Shown: positions 1 through 7,893 of the stretch, piece after piece
Layout: every line of letters starts with the position of its first letter
How positions within the stretch are numbered: the first letter of the stretch is position 1
From: an uncultured Lachnospiraceae bacterium
Lineage (GTDB): Bacteria > Bacillota > Clostridia > Lachnospirales > Lachnospiraceae
Reading direction: 5' to 3'
DNA length: 37,993 nucleotides
NCBI GenBank assembly: GCA_948470755.1
Contig: CAOKPU010000030.1
Span: 1 to 37,993 of the forward strand
Position numbers and translations under genes: made by a program
Notes under the pieces: generated by a model
Database searches by the model: none
What the model saw: the letters and a program-made list of their open reading frames with translations, nothing else
What the model was told of the DNA's origin: nothing

Positions 1-676
1 TGTCATTCAGATAAATCGTGCCATCTTTGGAAGCAGCCATTTTTTCTTCTAAGAGCTGCTCTGCTTTATTATAGGCTGATCTATCCTCTACCTTTTCCGC
101 AATTCCTTCCTCTGTATCAGCCGCTTTCTTTTCTTCCAATGCTTCCTCTATTTTTTCTTCCTTTTCTGCCGCCTTTTCTTTTGTCTTTTCAATCAGTTCT
201 TCAGAATTTTTCTTCCTTTCTTCTCTGAGCTTGTCGCTCATGTTCAGCATAAAATCATTTCTCACACAGGCAATTGCACAATATCTTCCATTTTCGTCTA
301 TATAACTATGCCGATATACAACATTCCAACCACTTGACTTATAAATACCATCCATCAGCTTTGTTGCCGATTCAACGCCCCTGATCAGCTCCTTCGTTTC
401 CTTTGCCTGCTCCGGATCGTTCTGCATCTTTTCCAAAAGCTGTGGATTGATTGTTAAAGTTTTACCACTTTTTGCTGTCTGGTAAGAATTTCCAACCTTG
501 AATTCTACGCTTGGCGCAAGTTTTTCCAATTCTTTCATGTACTCTGCTGTACTTTTTGTTTTGCTGTTTCCTGATGCATTTTCTGTATCCTTCTTTTTTA
601 CACTATTTGCCACATTGTTTCCTGCCATGCTCTGTGCCGCATAGCTGCTGTAATTGTTTGTAATCTCCATTGCCAT
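1..676 (-). CDS. Partial hypothetical protein, DUF6033-like (C-terminus outside window)
   Basis: The minus-strand frame is open from an ATG at 676 to the left edge, about 225 residues, so the C-terminus is missing. The start is supported by a GGAGG at 685-690; a second ATG six bases downstream is also possible. The N-terminus begins MAMEITNNYSSYA and is rich in Asn, Ser and Ala. A middle part contains SYIDENGRYCAIACVRNDFM, and from about residue 150 it becomes very rich in Lys and Glu, probably a charged coiled coil. No signal peptide or membrane segment is visible. I recall similar Firmicutes proteins filed as DUF6033, but this assignment is from memory and no function is known. It is transcribed in the same direction as the BlaI/M56 pair but is separated from it by about 55 bases. 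Confidence 0.6.
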   Translation of the reverse strand, partial: MAMEITNNYSSYAAQSMAGNNVANSVKKKDTENASGNSKTKSTAEYMKELEKLAPSVEFKVGNSYQTAKSGKTLTINPQLLEKMQNDPEQAKETKELIRGVESATKLMDGIYKSSGWNVVYRHSYIDENGRYCAIACVRNDFMLNMSDKLREERKKNSEELIEKTKEKAAEKEEKIEEALEEKKAADTEEGIAEKVEDRSAYNKAEQLLEEKMAASKDGTIYLND

Positions 677-731
677 AATTTTTGTCCTCCTTGATAAAAA
701 ATTTATTTAGAAATCCATTTCTACGCTGTGC

Positions 732-1985
732 CTATAACATTTTAAATAATTTAATATACCAATTTTCTTTCATTCTTTCATAAGGAATCTGCACTAACAC
801 ATCCTTTGAATCTCTCTCATAATAACAAATTTCTGCTGCACCGCCTAAACCGGGAAGTTTATAAAATCCGCCAAAAACAATGCATATATCCCCTTCTACG
901 TTGTTCTGGCATAGGAAATCATCAAAAGCCTCCCTTTCCACATAGACAAACTCATCATCATATGAGATCATCCCGCTTAATTCCTCGATATCACATGAAA
1001 CAATTTCATTTTTCACACCATATTTACCGACCATAATATCGTGACTTTCATTACACCTCCCATAAGAATGGCTATGTACAGCCAGCATTACAATTATAAT
1101 TATCAGAAAAGCCCCGACTGCCATACATACACACATTTTTTGACGATATGGACGAAAATCTGCAATTTTTTCCATCCGCCTTTTCATTTCCGCAAAGTCT
1201 TTTTCCCCAACATAGGTAGCGGCAGGCGGTACATCCCCCATTGCCGAACGCAACAGCTTCAAACTTTTCAATAATACCATGCCATACTCATGAGCTGCTT
1301 TTCCGCTGTTCTGTATGCAAACCCTGTCACAAATATCTTCCATGTCCGCCCGAAAAGTCTTTTGAAAAATTGTCAGACACGGATTAATCCACAAAAGACA
1401 TCGCAGTATATCCCACGCAAAACCATACCATAAATGCCCCAAACGGATATGCGTCTGCTCATGCTGTATAATTGCTTTCAGTTCCACTCTATTGCAATTG
1501 TCCACTATTACTTTAGGCAGGACAATTTTAGGCTTTAACAATCCAATCGTAAACGGTGTGACATTCATATCTGTAACATAGATACAGATATTCTCAAACA
1601 TGACGCTTTCCATTCCGGCAACTGCTTTCCGAAGGCGCAGTCGCTTTCCAAATATACAGATAACAGCCATCAGAATGCCTGCCATATAAATGCGGTCAGC
1701 CCACAGCCATGAAGTTGTTGCTGCCGTAATCCTCCATGTTACTTTGATAACAGCTTCATTTTCGTAAAACAGTTTCAACTTTCCAAGAAACGGAATAACA
1801 AGGAATAATGCCCACAGCATTCCCTTTAAAAAAGTCCGTTCTGCAAAAAACTTTTTCCGAAGCAGCATCACAACCCCAACCAGCACGAAAGAAAAGGCGG
1901 CACACCGTACAAGCTGGGTAGTGTAATACACCGCACAAAAATCCAGAAGGTTGCTGATCCATGTCCAGTCCGGCATGACAGTCAC
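732..1985 (-). CDS. BlaR1/MecR1-type M56 membrane metallopeptidase (antirepressor)
   Basis: This is a 417-residue membrane protein of peptidase family M56. The zinc motif HEQTH lies at residues 175-179, preceded by the family-typical stretch PKIVLP (about 152-157) and followed by a membrane segment and the acidic EDICD near 216-220. Membrane segments are visible near residues 28-42, 56-68, 97-113 and 288-306. In this family the protease is activated by an extracellular signal and leads to cleavage of the partner BlaI-type repressor. The C-terminal ~110 residues are short and contain no penicillin-binding SxxK/SxN/KTG set, so the ligand need not be a beta-lactam. The start is a GTG that overlaps the BlaI stop as GTGA; an ATG three codons later (1976) is an alternative. 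Coupling to BlaI indicates a sensor-repressor module, but its target is not obvious here. Confidence 0.88.
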   Translation of the reverse strand: MTVMPDWTWISNLLDFCAVYYTTQLVRCAAFSFVLVGVVMLLRKKFFAERTFLKGMLWALFLVIPFLGKLKLFYENEAVIKVTWRITAATTSWLWADRIYMAGILMAVICIFGKRLRLRKAVAGMESVMFENICIYVTDMNVTPFTIGLLKPKIVLPKVIVDNCNRVELKAIIQHEQTHIRLGHLWYGFAWDILRCLLWINPCLTIFQKTFRADMEDICDRVCIQNSGKAAHEYGMVLLKSLKLLRSAMGDVPPAATYVGEKDFAEMKRRMEKIADFRPYRQKMCVCMAVGAFLIIIIVMLAVHSHSYGRCNESHDIMVGKYGVKNEIVSCDIEELSGMISYDDEFVYVEREAFDDFLCQNNVEGDICIVFGGFYKLPGLGGAAEICYYERDSKDVLVQIPYERMKENWYIKLFKML

Positions 1986-2395
1986 CGCTCTTTGTTCGGG
2001 AATTCCGTTCCCCGTCCTTTGCTTTTCTCCAGAATCTCCTCCAGTTCCTTTATCTGCTCATCTGTCAAATCAAAGCTCTGCAGCAGAGCCGCCATTGCAT
2101 TTGTCCCGCTTCCGGAAAAATAGCTGTCCACAAACTTTCTGCTTTTCTCCCTCACGCATTCTTTCTTCTGTTTCAGCACATAATAGTGGTAAACCCTTGA
2201 ATCATGCTCATCCACGATATAACCTAAGACATCCTTCTGGTTCAGGCGGTTCATCAGCACTCTTACCATCCTTTGCGACATATCCACATTTCCCTGCATC
2301 TTTTTATAGACCTCAGAAGATGTCAATGGTGTATCGCTCGCCCATAAAACTTCCATAATCTGCCATTCACTCGGCGTAATCTCTTCCTTTGCCAT
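1982..2395 (-). CDS. BlaI/MecI/CopY-family transcriptional repressor
   Basis: This 137-residue winged-helix repressor starts at an ATG preceded by AAGGAAGG. The N-terminal half has the family pattern ITPSEWQIMEVLW, then a recognition region around SQRMVRVLMNRLNQKD, then the wing with GYIVDEHDSRVYHYY. The C-terminal half is the dimerisation helix region with LTDEQIKELEEILEK. In this family dimers block promoters until the partner M56 protease triggers repressor cleavage. It is translationally coupled to the downstream M56 gene through a GTGA overlap. A TTGACC hexamer about 40 bases upstream could be a -35 element, but I see no clean -10 or dyad operator. Confidence 0.92.
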   Translation of the reverse strand: MAKEEITPSEWQIMEVLWASDTPLTSSEVYKKMQGNVDMSQRMVRVLMNRLNQKDVLGYIVDEHDSRVYHYYVLKQKKECVREKSRKFVDSYFSGSGTNAMAALLQSFDLTDEQIKELEEILEKSKGRGTEFPNKER

Positions 2396-2674
2396 ATTTT
2401 TCCTTCCTTTTTTTATTTTGTTTCTTTATCTATCGGTCAATTATCATTAATTATTAAGAGTCGTTGACGTTTTATCTAATCAAATATCGAAGATATTCAT
2501 GTTGGTATTCCAAACTCCTTTATATCATATTTCAAAATTCTCATAATCCATTTCTTTGAATTCTGAAAAACAGAACTCTTGAAGTCAATTTCTCAAACTT
2601 CTTGAATTCCGGTCATTATGCGGCTTTTTACCTGTTTTTCATTGTTTGGCATGGAATTATCCCTCTTTCATTTC
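2396..2674. other. Intergenic stretch, AT-rich, no gene seen
   Basis: About 280 AT-rich bases lie between the BlaI start and the end of the ICE-type gene. It must hold the promoter of the BlaI/M56 operon on the minus strand. No coding frame, strong hairpin or RNA motif was recognised. Confidence 0.5.
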
Positions 2675-2974
2675 TCATTTCATTCTTACACGATAATTAT
2701 TGTTGGAATTTAACTTTGACATTCTCTGCCTTGCCTGTTCCCTCTGCTCATCACTTACCATCCTCGGCTTACGATAAGTAACGTGTGATTTCGGCATGGA
2801 ATAAGTCTTATCAATGTCCGTCTGCTTCAGCAGCTTATAACTGTCAGGATAATCAGACACAAGCCGATCCAGCTTACGCATCACGGACTTATCCCTTGTG
2901 TAGACAGTGGCGGCCTGTTCTCCAGCATTGTAATTTACTACGGTTTCCATTTCATACTTTGTTAAATTTGTCAT
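2675..2974 (-). CDS. Small mobile-element (ICE-type) conserved protein
   Basis: This 99-residue protein begins MTNLTKYEMETVVNYNAGEQ. It matches what I know of a conserved small protein in Tn916/ICE-type elements of Firmicutes, with the motif AATVYTRDKSVMRKLD, then DIDKTYSMPKSHVTYRKPR and a basic C-terminus. The ATG at 2974 overlaps the stop of the upstream sigma-like gene as ATGA, which decides the start; a longer open frame upstream is out-of-frame read-through of that gene. Function is unknown; it may be a DNA-binding or regulatory protein of a conjugative element. No integrase, relaxase or other ICE gene is nearby, so the pair looks like a remnant. Confidence 0.75.
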   Translation of the reverse strand: MTNLTKYEMETVVNYNAGEQAATVYTRDKSVMRKLDRLVSDYPDSYKLLKQTDIDKTYSMPKSHVTYRKPRMVSDEQREQARQRMSKLNSNNNYRVRMK

Positions 2975-3303
2975 AATCTGATACCCTCCTGTTTCTGCAT
3001 CAAAAAAGGACTGCATCTCGCAATCCCTTTTCCAGTGTGTTCCTGCCCTGTTTTCTCCCATTCTTTTCTTAGCTGCTTCAATGCCGCCAATTTCCAGTAG
3101 TTTGCTGTGGTTCTGCTGCCTCCATACTCTTTCCCGATTTTAGCATCTGTATAGCCGAGGAAAAAGTACATTAACACAACCATGCGCCTTTGCTCTGACA
3201 GTGTGCATAATGCGTCTGCCAAACATCTGCTTGCCACAATAATTTCTTGCCCTTTTACAGCAAAAACAATCGGTTTATCGTACTGTTCAAAGTAACTATC
3301 CAT
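2971..3303 (-). CDS. Sigma-70 region 4-like small regulator, ICE-type
   Basis: This 110-residue protein has a region-4 helix-turn-helix: LADALCTLSEQRRMVVLMYFFLGYTDAKIGKEYGGSRTTANYWKLAALKQLRK. The opening MDSYFEQYDKP is typical of the small sigma-like regulators of Tn916/Tn1549-type elements in Clostridia. Such proteins lack region 2 and probably act as activators or accessory sigma factors for element genes. The C-terminal 20 residues look unlike the family, so the gene may be slightly altered at its end. Upstream of the ATG there is no good ribosome-binding site, so the true start could differ. It is translationally coupled to the following small gene. Confidence 0.75.
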   Translation of the reverse strand: MDSYFEQYDKPIVFAVKGQEIIVASRCLADALCTLSEQRRMVVLMYFFLGYTDAKIGKEYGGSRTTANYWKLAALKQLRKEWEKTGQEHTGKGIARCSPFLMQKQEGIRL

Positions 3304-3442
3304 TGTACAGGCATTTCATACCGCCGTATCCTAAAAAAAGGATACAGTTACCACACCCTCCGCAATCCCATTTTTCAAAACAGGAAACGGCGGCTGTATG
3401 TGTCTGCAAAATATCTGATTTTATATTTTTATTGCATTATCC

Positions 3443-4756
3443 TCAAAGTATCTTTTTCTTTTTCGATACGATATAAAACACTGTTCCTATCAATGCGACG
3501 ATAAATTCCGTCAGTGGGTAAGCGCACCATACGCCCGTCATTTTCAAGAGCGAGGAAAGCAGGAACGCTACTGGCACAAGGACGAAAAAGCCCCTTAAAA
3601 GCGAGATAATTTGTGCCGGACGGGGACGTTCCGTTGACGTGAAATAAGTCGCCGTAATGATGTTAAATCCCATGAACGGACAGGCAAGGAAATACAATTT
3701 CAGCCCCATTACCGCAAACTCCTGTAAAACTTCATTCCGTTCACTGTTAAAAATATAGGCAAGCTGTGGTGCGCGGAAGAATATCGTAAGATAAACCATA
3801 CCCGACAAAAACAGCATTGTAACCATTGCGTATTTCCATACGGCTTTTACATTCTTTCTGTTCCCCGCTCCGTGATTTAAGGAAAGAAGCGGCTGGATTC
3901 CCTGTGAAAGCCCCGTATATATGGCGACAGCCACAAGCGAGATTACCGTGATAACGCCAAAAGCCGCCACGCCGGTATTTCCCTCCAGACGTAGAATAAT
4001 GAAATTAAACAAAAGCATGACAACCCCCGAAGTCAGTTCTGTGACAAGGGGCGGCACGCCGCTTGACACAATCCCTGATACCACTTCCATTTCCGGCAAG
4101 GATTTCACAAAACGGAAGCGGTTCTTCCTGCGGATAAAATAGGACGACAATACACCCATGCTGATGACAGGCGCTAAACCCGTGGCAAGGATTGCTCCGA
4201 ATATCCCCATGCGGAGCGGGAAAATGAAAATATAATCAAGCGCAACATTAGACATGCTTCCGGTAATCATTGCTGTCATAGAAAGAGAGGGGCTTCCATC
4301 ATTCCGCACAAAGCATTGCAGAAGATTATTCATCAAAAAGGCAGGGGCAAACATCAGCATGACACGGAGATAGGTATTTGTCATGGAAAATACCGTATCG
4401 TCAGCTCCCAGTATCTTTGTGACAGCGCCGGACAGGAACGCCCCCGACAGCACGAACAAAACCGAAAAAGACAGGGCGATATAAACCGCATTTGTGAAAA
4501 CAGAATCCGCCCGTTTGTTTTCTCCACGGCTTTTCAAAAGAGAATACCTTGTTCCACCGCCCATACCAATCATCAGCCCCGTTCCGTTGATAATACAGAA
4601 CACGGGAAAAGCAAGATTGAGGGCGGTCAGACCATTTGCCCCCAGACTGGCAGATACAAAAAAAGTGTCCGCTAATGTGTAGCAGGAATATGCCATTTGT
4701 CCTAAGACATTCAGCGATACATACCTTAAAAAATCTTTGAAAATATTTTTGTTCAT
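3443..4756 (-). CDS. MATE-family multidrug/sodium antiporter (MepA-like)
   Basis: This 437-residue polytopic membrane protein has about 12 hydrophobic segments arranged as two similar halves, as in MATE transporters of the DinF/MepA branch. The N-terminal features are ADTFFVSASLGANGLTALNLAFPVF and the glycine-rich GLMIGMGGGTRYSLLKSRGE typical of MepA-like proteins. The second half contains GLSQGIQPLLSLNHGAGN, the matching motif of the repeat. Family members export cationic drugs or metabolites using a sodium or proton gradient; the substrate here cannot be read. The length is normal and the frame intact. It stands alone between the ICE-type genes and the palindromic repeat. Confidence 0.93.
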   Translation of the reverse strand: MNKNIFKDFLRYVSLNVLGQMAYSCYTLADTFFVSASLGANGLTALNLAFPVFCIINGTGLMIGMGGGTRYSLLKSRGENKRADSVFTNAVYIALSFSVLFVLSGAFLSGAVTKILGADDTVFSMTNTYLRVMLMFAPAFLMNNLLQCFVRNDGSPSLSMTAMITGSMSNVALDYIFIFPLRMGIFGAILATGLAPVISMGVLSSYFIRRKNRFRFVKSLPEMEVVSGIVSSGVPPLVTELTSGVVMLLFNFIILRLEGNTGVAAFGVITVISLVAVAIYTGLSQGIQPLLSLNHGAGNRKNVKAVWKYAMVTMLFLSGMVYLTIFFRAPQLAYIFNSERNEVLQEFAVMGLKLYFLACPFMGFNIITATYFTSTERPRPAQIISLLRGFFVLVPVAFLLSSLLKMTGVWCAYPLTEFIVALIGTVFYIVSKKKKIL

Positions 4757-4875
4757 TATACTGCCTCCCTGTTATCAATAAAGGCATCCGAGTCTGCCGT
4801 CAAAATCTGAAAGGGTGGCAGCCCCAAACGCCTTTTAATCATTTCATAAAACAATAAAAAAGTGTGCGCCCTCCC

Positions 4876-5174
4876 GGAGTTTTTTCGTATCATAGGAAAT
4901 TGCAGAGCAATTTCCTATGATGATTCAGGTGTCAAAAGGCCCATCCGGCGGCCCCGTCTGGCAGATTGCACACTAGATTTGTGCAAACGGCTTTTGCACG
5001 ATGGAGAGGAGACTCTAAAATCGTGGAAGCCTCTGCTGAACACGATTTTTGCTTTCCGAGGCTCATCGGAATGTCCCGTGCAACAGAGTGCGCACAAATC
5101 TTTTGTGCAATCTGCCAGACGGAGCCGCCGGATGGGCCTTTTGACACCCAAATCCTATGATGCAAAAAAACTCC
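4876..5174. repeat. Large (~300 bp) imperfect palindromic repeat, copy 1
   Basis: The two ends are inverted copies. An outer arm at 4876-4897 pairs with 5153-5174. A main stem of 25 bp (4928-4952 with 5124-5148, starting GGTGTCAAAAGGCC) continues after a small internal loop into 16 perfect pairs (4956-4971 with 5105-5120), then about 10 pairs (4975-4984 with 5092-5101). The centre holds small hairpins: 4981-4999, and an AAAATCGTG/CACGATTTT pair at about 5017-5049. The left arm carries an extra perfect 15-bp hairpin with a 3-base loop at 4889-4921. Related copies lie at 37073-37130 and 37912-37993. It encodes no credible protein; it is either a MITE-like mobile palindrome or a structured RNA. 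Confidence 0.85.
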
Positions 5175-5203
5175 CATACACAAATAGCCTTTGTGTACGG
5201 GAG
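5164..5203 (-). terminator. Rho-independent terminator-like hairpin (minus strand)
   Basis: A 14-bp stem (5171-5184 with 5190-5203, one wobble pair) has a 5-base loop and is followed on the minus strand by a run of seven T. It overlaps the outer edge of the palindromic repeat, so it may belong to that element. Confidence 0.65.
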
Positions 5204-5228
5204 CGTTTCAAACCGTTGTGCTTATGAT

Positions 5229-5734
5229 AGCATAAGGCAGATAGAAAAGCAAGTCCCACACGAAATGAAGCATGCCATTCATCTCATCCAGGAACTGGCC
5301 TCTAAGATCAATGAGATCGTGGCAGCTATCAAGCGTATCATGAATGAGGAAATCCATTCCCCAATCCTTACCATTCCGGGTATCAGCTACCGCATGGCGC
5401 CATGATCCTTGCTGAAATCGGCGACTTTAACCGTTTTGATTCCCCGGACAAGATACTTGCCTATGCAGGGTTATCACCTTCCACTTACCAGTCGGGACAG
5501 CTCGACGGCTCCTATTCACACATGGAAAAACGGGGTTCCAGATACCTCCGCTATGCTTTATTCAATGCCACAAAATATGTCTGTCACTGGGATGATACTT
5601 TTGGTAATTATCTTGCCAAGAAACGGACGGAAGGCAAACACGATAATGTTGCGATATCCCATGCAGCGAAGAAGCTTGTAAGGGTGATCTATCAGCTCGA
5701 AAGATCCGGTCAGCCATACCATAAGGCGGTCTGA
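5229..5734 (+). pseudogene. IS110-family transposase, 5'-truncated and frameshifted
   Basis: The C-terminal half of an IS110-type (DEDD, Transposase_20) recombinase is present in two frames. The first part, up to about 5395, reads KINEIVAAIKRIM then LTIPGISYRM. The second, from about 5402, reads MILAEIGDFNRFDSPDKILA, AGLSPSTYQSGQ and SRYLRYALFNATKYV, ending at 5734. The family would read ...YRMGAMILAEIG; here the run ATGGCGCC lacks one G, so a single-base deletion breaks the frame. The N-terminal RuvC-like DEDD domain and the element's 5' noncoding end, which in this family encodes the bridge RNA, are absent. The palindromic repeat lies directly upstream. The gene is dead. Confidence 0.9.
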
Positions 5735-5805
5735 TTTTCTCCTGTAAATATCTCCTTTTTGAGCGCCAGTAATGACACTCTGTTTGTTATGCGGTTTTCA
5801 AGGTT

Positions 5806-6111
5806 CTAAGAACTAAATTTCCATTCCTGCATATCTGAAATCCATTCATAAGCATTTCTCCGCAGAAATGACAATTGCTCAAGAAATTCAAAAAAGTACA
5901 AATTATCAAAATCCTTTCTCAAATACTCATTTAGTTGATTATCATCAATAATTTTCTTCCAAACAGGGGTCTTCGCCCCTCCGCCCCCTTTCTTTCCGCC
6001 GGGGCATACAACCCGCCCGGATGGGTTTCCACTAGCAACAAACTCCTTGTAGCTTCTTTTTAAGTTTGGTATAATAGAACACAGATCAAGACAGGCAGGG
6101 AGGTTTTCCAT
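5806..6111 (-). pseudogene. Uncertain open frame containing an FGGY-kinase-like fragment
   Basis: A 101-codon minus-strand frame starts opposite the yesM start. Its middle reads GGGAKTPVWKKII, the ATP-site signature of FGGY sugar kinases. At the DNA level, 5947-5985 matches the corresponding part of the xylulokinase gene in this same window at about 35 of 39 bases by my count. The flanking residues do not fit a kinase: on the N-terminal side there is low-complexity GGKKGG, and on the C-terminal side the phrase FFEFLEQLSFLRRNAYEW, which I do not recognise. The likeliest reading is debris of a rearrangement at the edge of the IS110 remnant. It is probably not translated, since the yesM promoter runs through it. 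Confidence 0.4.
6047..6075 (+). promoter_or_regulatory. Sigma-A-type promoter of yesM/yesN-1
   Basis: TTGTAG at 6047-6052 and a perfect TATAAT at 6070-6075 are separated by 17 bases. Transcription would start near 6082, giving a leader of about 30 bases with GGGAGG at 6098-6103 before the kinase ATG. The good consensus suggests constitutive expression of the sensor pair. Confidence 0.75.
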
Positions 6112-7893
6112 ATGTATTTGCAGCGTATGAAAAAAGCTTTTTTTAACCTTTCATTAACCTCAAAACTAAAATATACTTACACAATCTTGATTTTCATCTG
6201 TTTTTTCTGCAATCTCCTGATCTTATACGGATTTTTCTCCAAAGAAATGCAAAAGACAGTTTCCGCCCTTACCTCACAGACCGTAGACACCGTGTCCCAG
6301 GGCGTAGATCATTCCCTGTCCACCATTTCCAAAAGTTCCACTTATCTGCTCGGAACGGCAGAAGTGCAAAATTATCTCCGGGATATGAACCATTCGGAAT
6401 ATGCCATTTCCTCCAAACAGCTCCGCAACTTCCTTTATATGTCGCTGGAATCCATGCCCCTCGTTTCTTCTATTATTGTCATGCAGCCATCGGGCGCGTA
6501 TGAAGGGGCCGCACGGTATACGCTTCCTTCCATACAAATGGATTCCCTGGAAAATACCTCCTGGTACGAAAAACTATATGCCCAAAAAGGGGCGCCCATA
6601 TTGACCATCAACGCAGACGGTTTCTTTGCTTTTGAAGACGGCGGCAATTATGTTTCCTTGATCCGCCTGATCAACAGCACGGAAGACGCACAGCCTGCCG
6701 GCTATCTGTTTATTAATATTTCCGTGGACTCGCTGCTTTCCTTTGCCCGGGAAGATGAAAACAACTATTCTGATTTCTGCGTATTCTCCGGAAGGGATAT
6801 CATCCTTCCTTTTGCCAATGATGATTTGAACCTTTGGTTCCAGGATCCTGCTGCGGATTCCCTGCCTGCAGAAAATATCATCCGGCTTAACGGGGAGCGT
6901 TATCTTTTGCTGAATTTCCAGGCTTCCACCCTCGACTGGAACTATATGGCGGCCATCCATTACAGTTATCTGACCCACCAGCACCAGACGTTCCTCCTTA
7001 TTTCCATCATTATTATCCTGATCAGCTTCCTATTTTTCCTGCTGATCGCACTGGGTACCAACCGGTTTATCACCGCCCCTCTCTGCCGGCTTATGAATGC
7101 CATGAAAAAACCGGAAACCGGGGATTTTAACCATGCAAACGTCACCCCCTATTATGACGAGATCGGCCAGCTCCAAAATGCTTATAACGATATGGTCGAT
7201 AAGATACAACAGCTCCTGGAATCCAAGGTTGCGGAGCAGAAAAAATTGCGCCATACTGAGCTGAATGTACTCCAGGAACAAATCAAGCCCCATTTCCTTT
7301 ATAACAGTTTAGGGGCCATCTCCTATCTGGTAACATCGCGGCAAAATGAAAAGGCATATGACTTAATCATCTCCTTGTCGGAATATTACCGGGAAAGCTT
7401 GAGCAAAGGGGATAAAGTCATACCATTATCCGCTGAAATCAATATTGTCAAAAATTATTTGAAACTGCAGAAAGTCCGCTTCCCGGAAGTTTTCCGGGAT
7501 GAATATGAGATTCAGGAAGAACTTCTTTCCCGCCGGATTCCAAAGCTTATTTTACAGCCCCTGGTAGAAAATTCGCTTTATCATGGCATCATCCCTACCT
7601 GCGATTACGGGATTATAAAAATAAGTGTATTTTCAGATGCCGGATATCTCTTCATCCGTATCTCGGACAACGGCATCGGGATATCGCCAACCGATCTTGA
7701 AAAAATATGGGATTTGAAAACCGACCGTCCTTCCCAAAGCTTTGGTTTAAGAGGCACGATCGAACGGATGCAGATTTTTTATGAAATGCAGGATATCTGC
7801 ACGATAAACAGCCGCCCCAACGAAGGAACCACCATTACTTTTTCCATTCCACTGAATAAAACGGAGACGCAGGATGAACCACTCGATTTTTAA
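6112..7893 (+). CDS. YesM-type sensor histidine kinase 1
   Basis: This 593-residue membrane sensor kinase has the standard YesM layout. There is a membrane segment at about 21-43, an extracellular sensing region to about 290, a second membrane segment at about 293-315, HAMP at about 317-370, the phosphoacceptor region with QEQIKPHFLYNSL (His394), and an HATPase domain with N-box QPLVENSLYHG (482-492), DNGIGI (519-524) and FGLRG (544-548). Family members sense extracellular oligosaccharides, sometimes via a binding protein, and phosphorylate the partner YesN. GGGAGG sits eight bases before the ATG. Its stop lies inside the next gene (20-base overlap), so the two are co-translated. Being next to the GH43/ABC operon, xylosides are the natural guess for its signal. 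Confidence 0.95.
   Translation: MYLQRMKKAFFNLSLTSKLKYTYTILIFICFFCNLLILYGFFSKEMQKTVSALTSQTVDTVSQGVDHSLSTISKSSTYLLGTAEVQNYLRDMNHSEYAISSKQLRNFLYMSLESMPLVSSIIVMQPSGAYEGAARYTLPSIQMDSLENTSWYEKLYAQKGAPILTINADGFFAFEDGGNYVSLIRLINSTEDAQPAGYLFINISVDSLLSFAREDENNYSDFCVFSGRDIILPFANDDLNLWFQDPAADSLPAENIIRLNGERYLLLNFQASTLDWNYMAAIHYSYLTHQHQTFLLISIIIILISFLFFLLIALGTNRFITAPLCRLMNAMKKPETGDFNHANVTPYYDEIGQLQNAYNDMVDKIQQLLESKVAEQKKLRHTELNVLQEQIKPHFLYNSLGAISYLVTSRQNEKAYDLIISLSEYYRESLSKGDKVIPLSAEINIVKNYLKLQKVRFPEVFRDEYEIQEELLSRRIPKLILQPLVENSLYHGIIPTCDYGIIKISVFSDAGYLFIRISDNGIGISPTDLEKIWDLKTDRPSQSFGLRGTIERMQIFYEMQDICTINSRPNEGTTITFSIPLNKTETQDEPLDF

Noticed and set aside
4862-5227. Several open frames on both strands across the large palindrome
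   Set aside because: The frames are mirror images of each other, created by the inverted repeat, with Arg/Cys/Ser-rich sequence and no ribosome-binding site.
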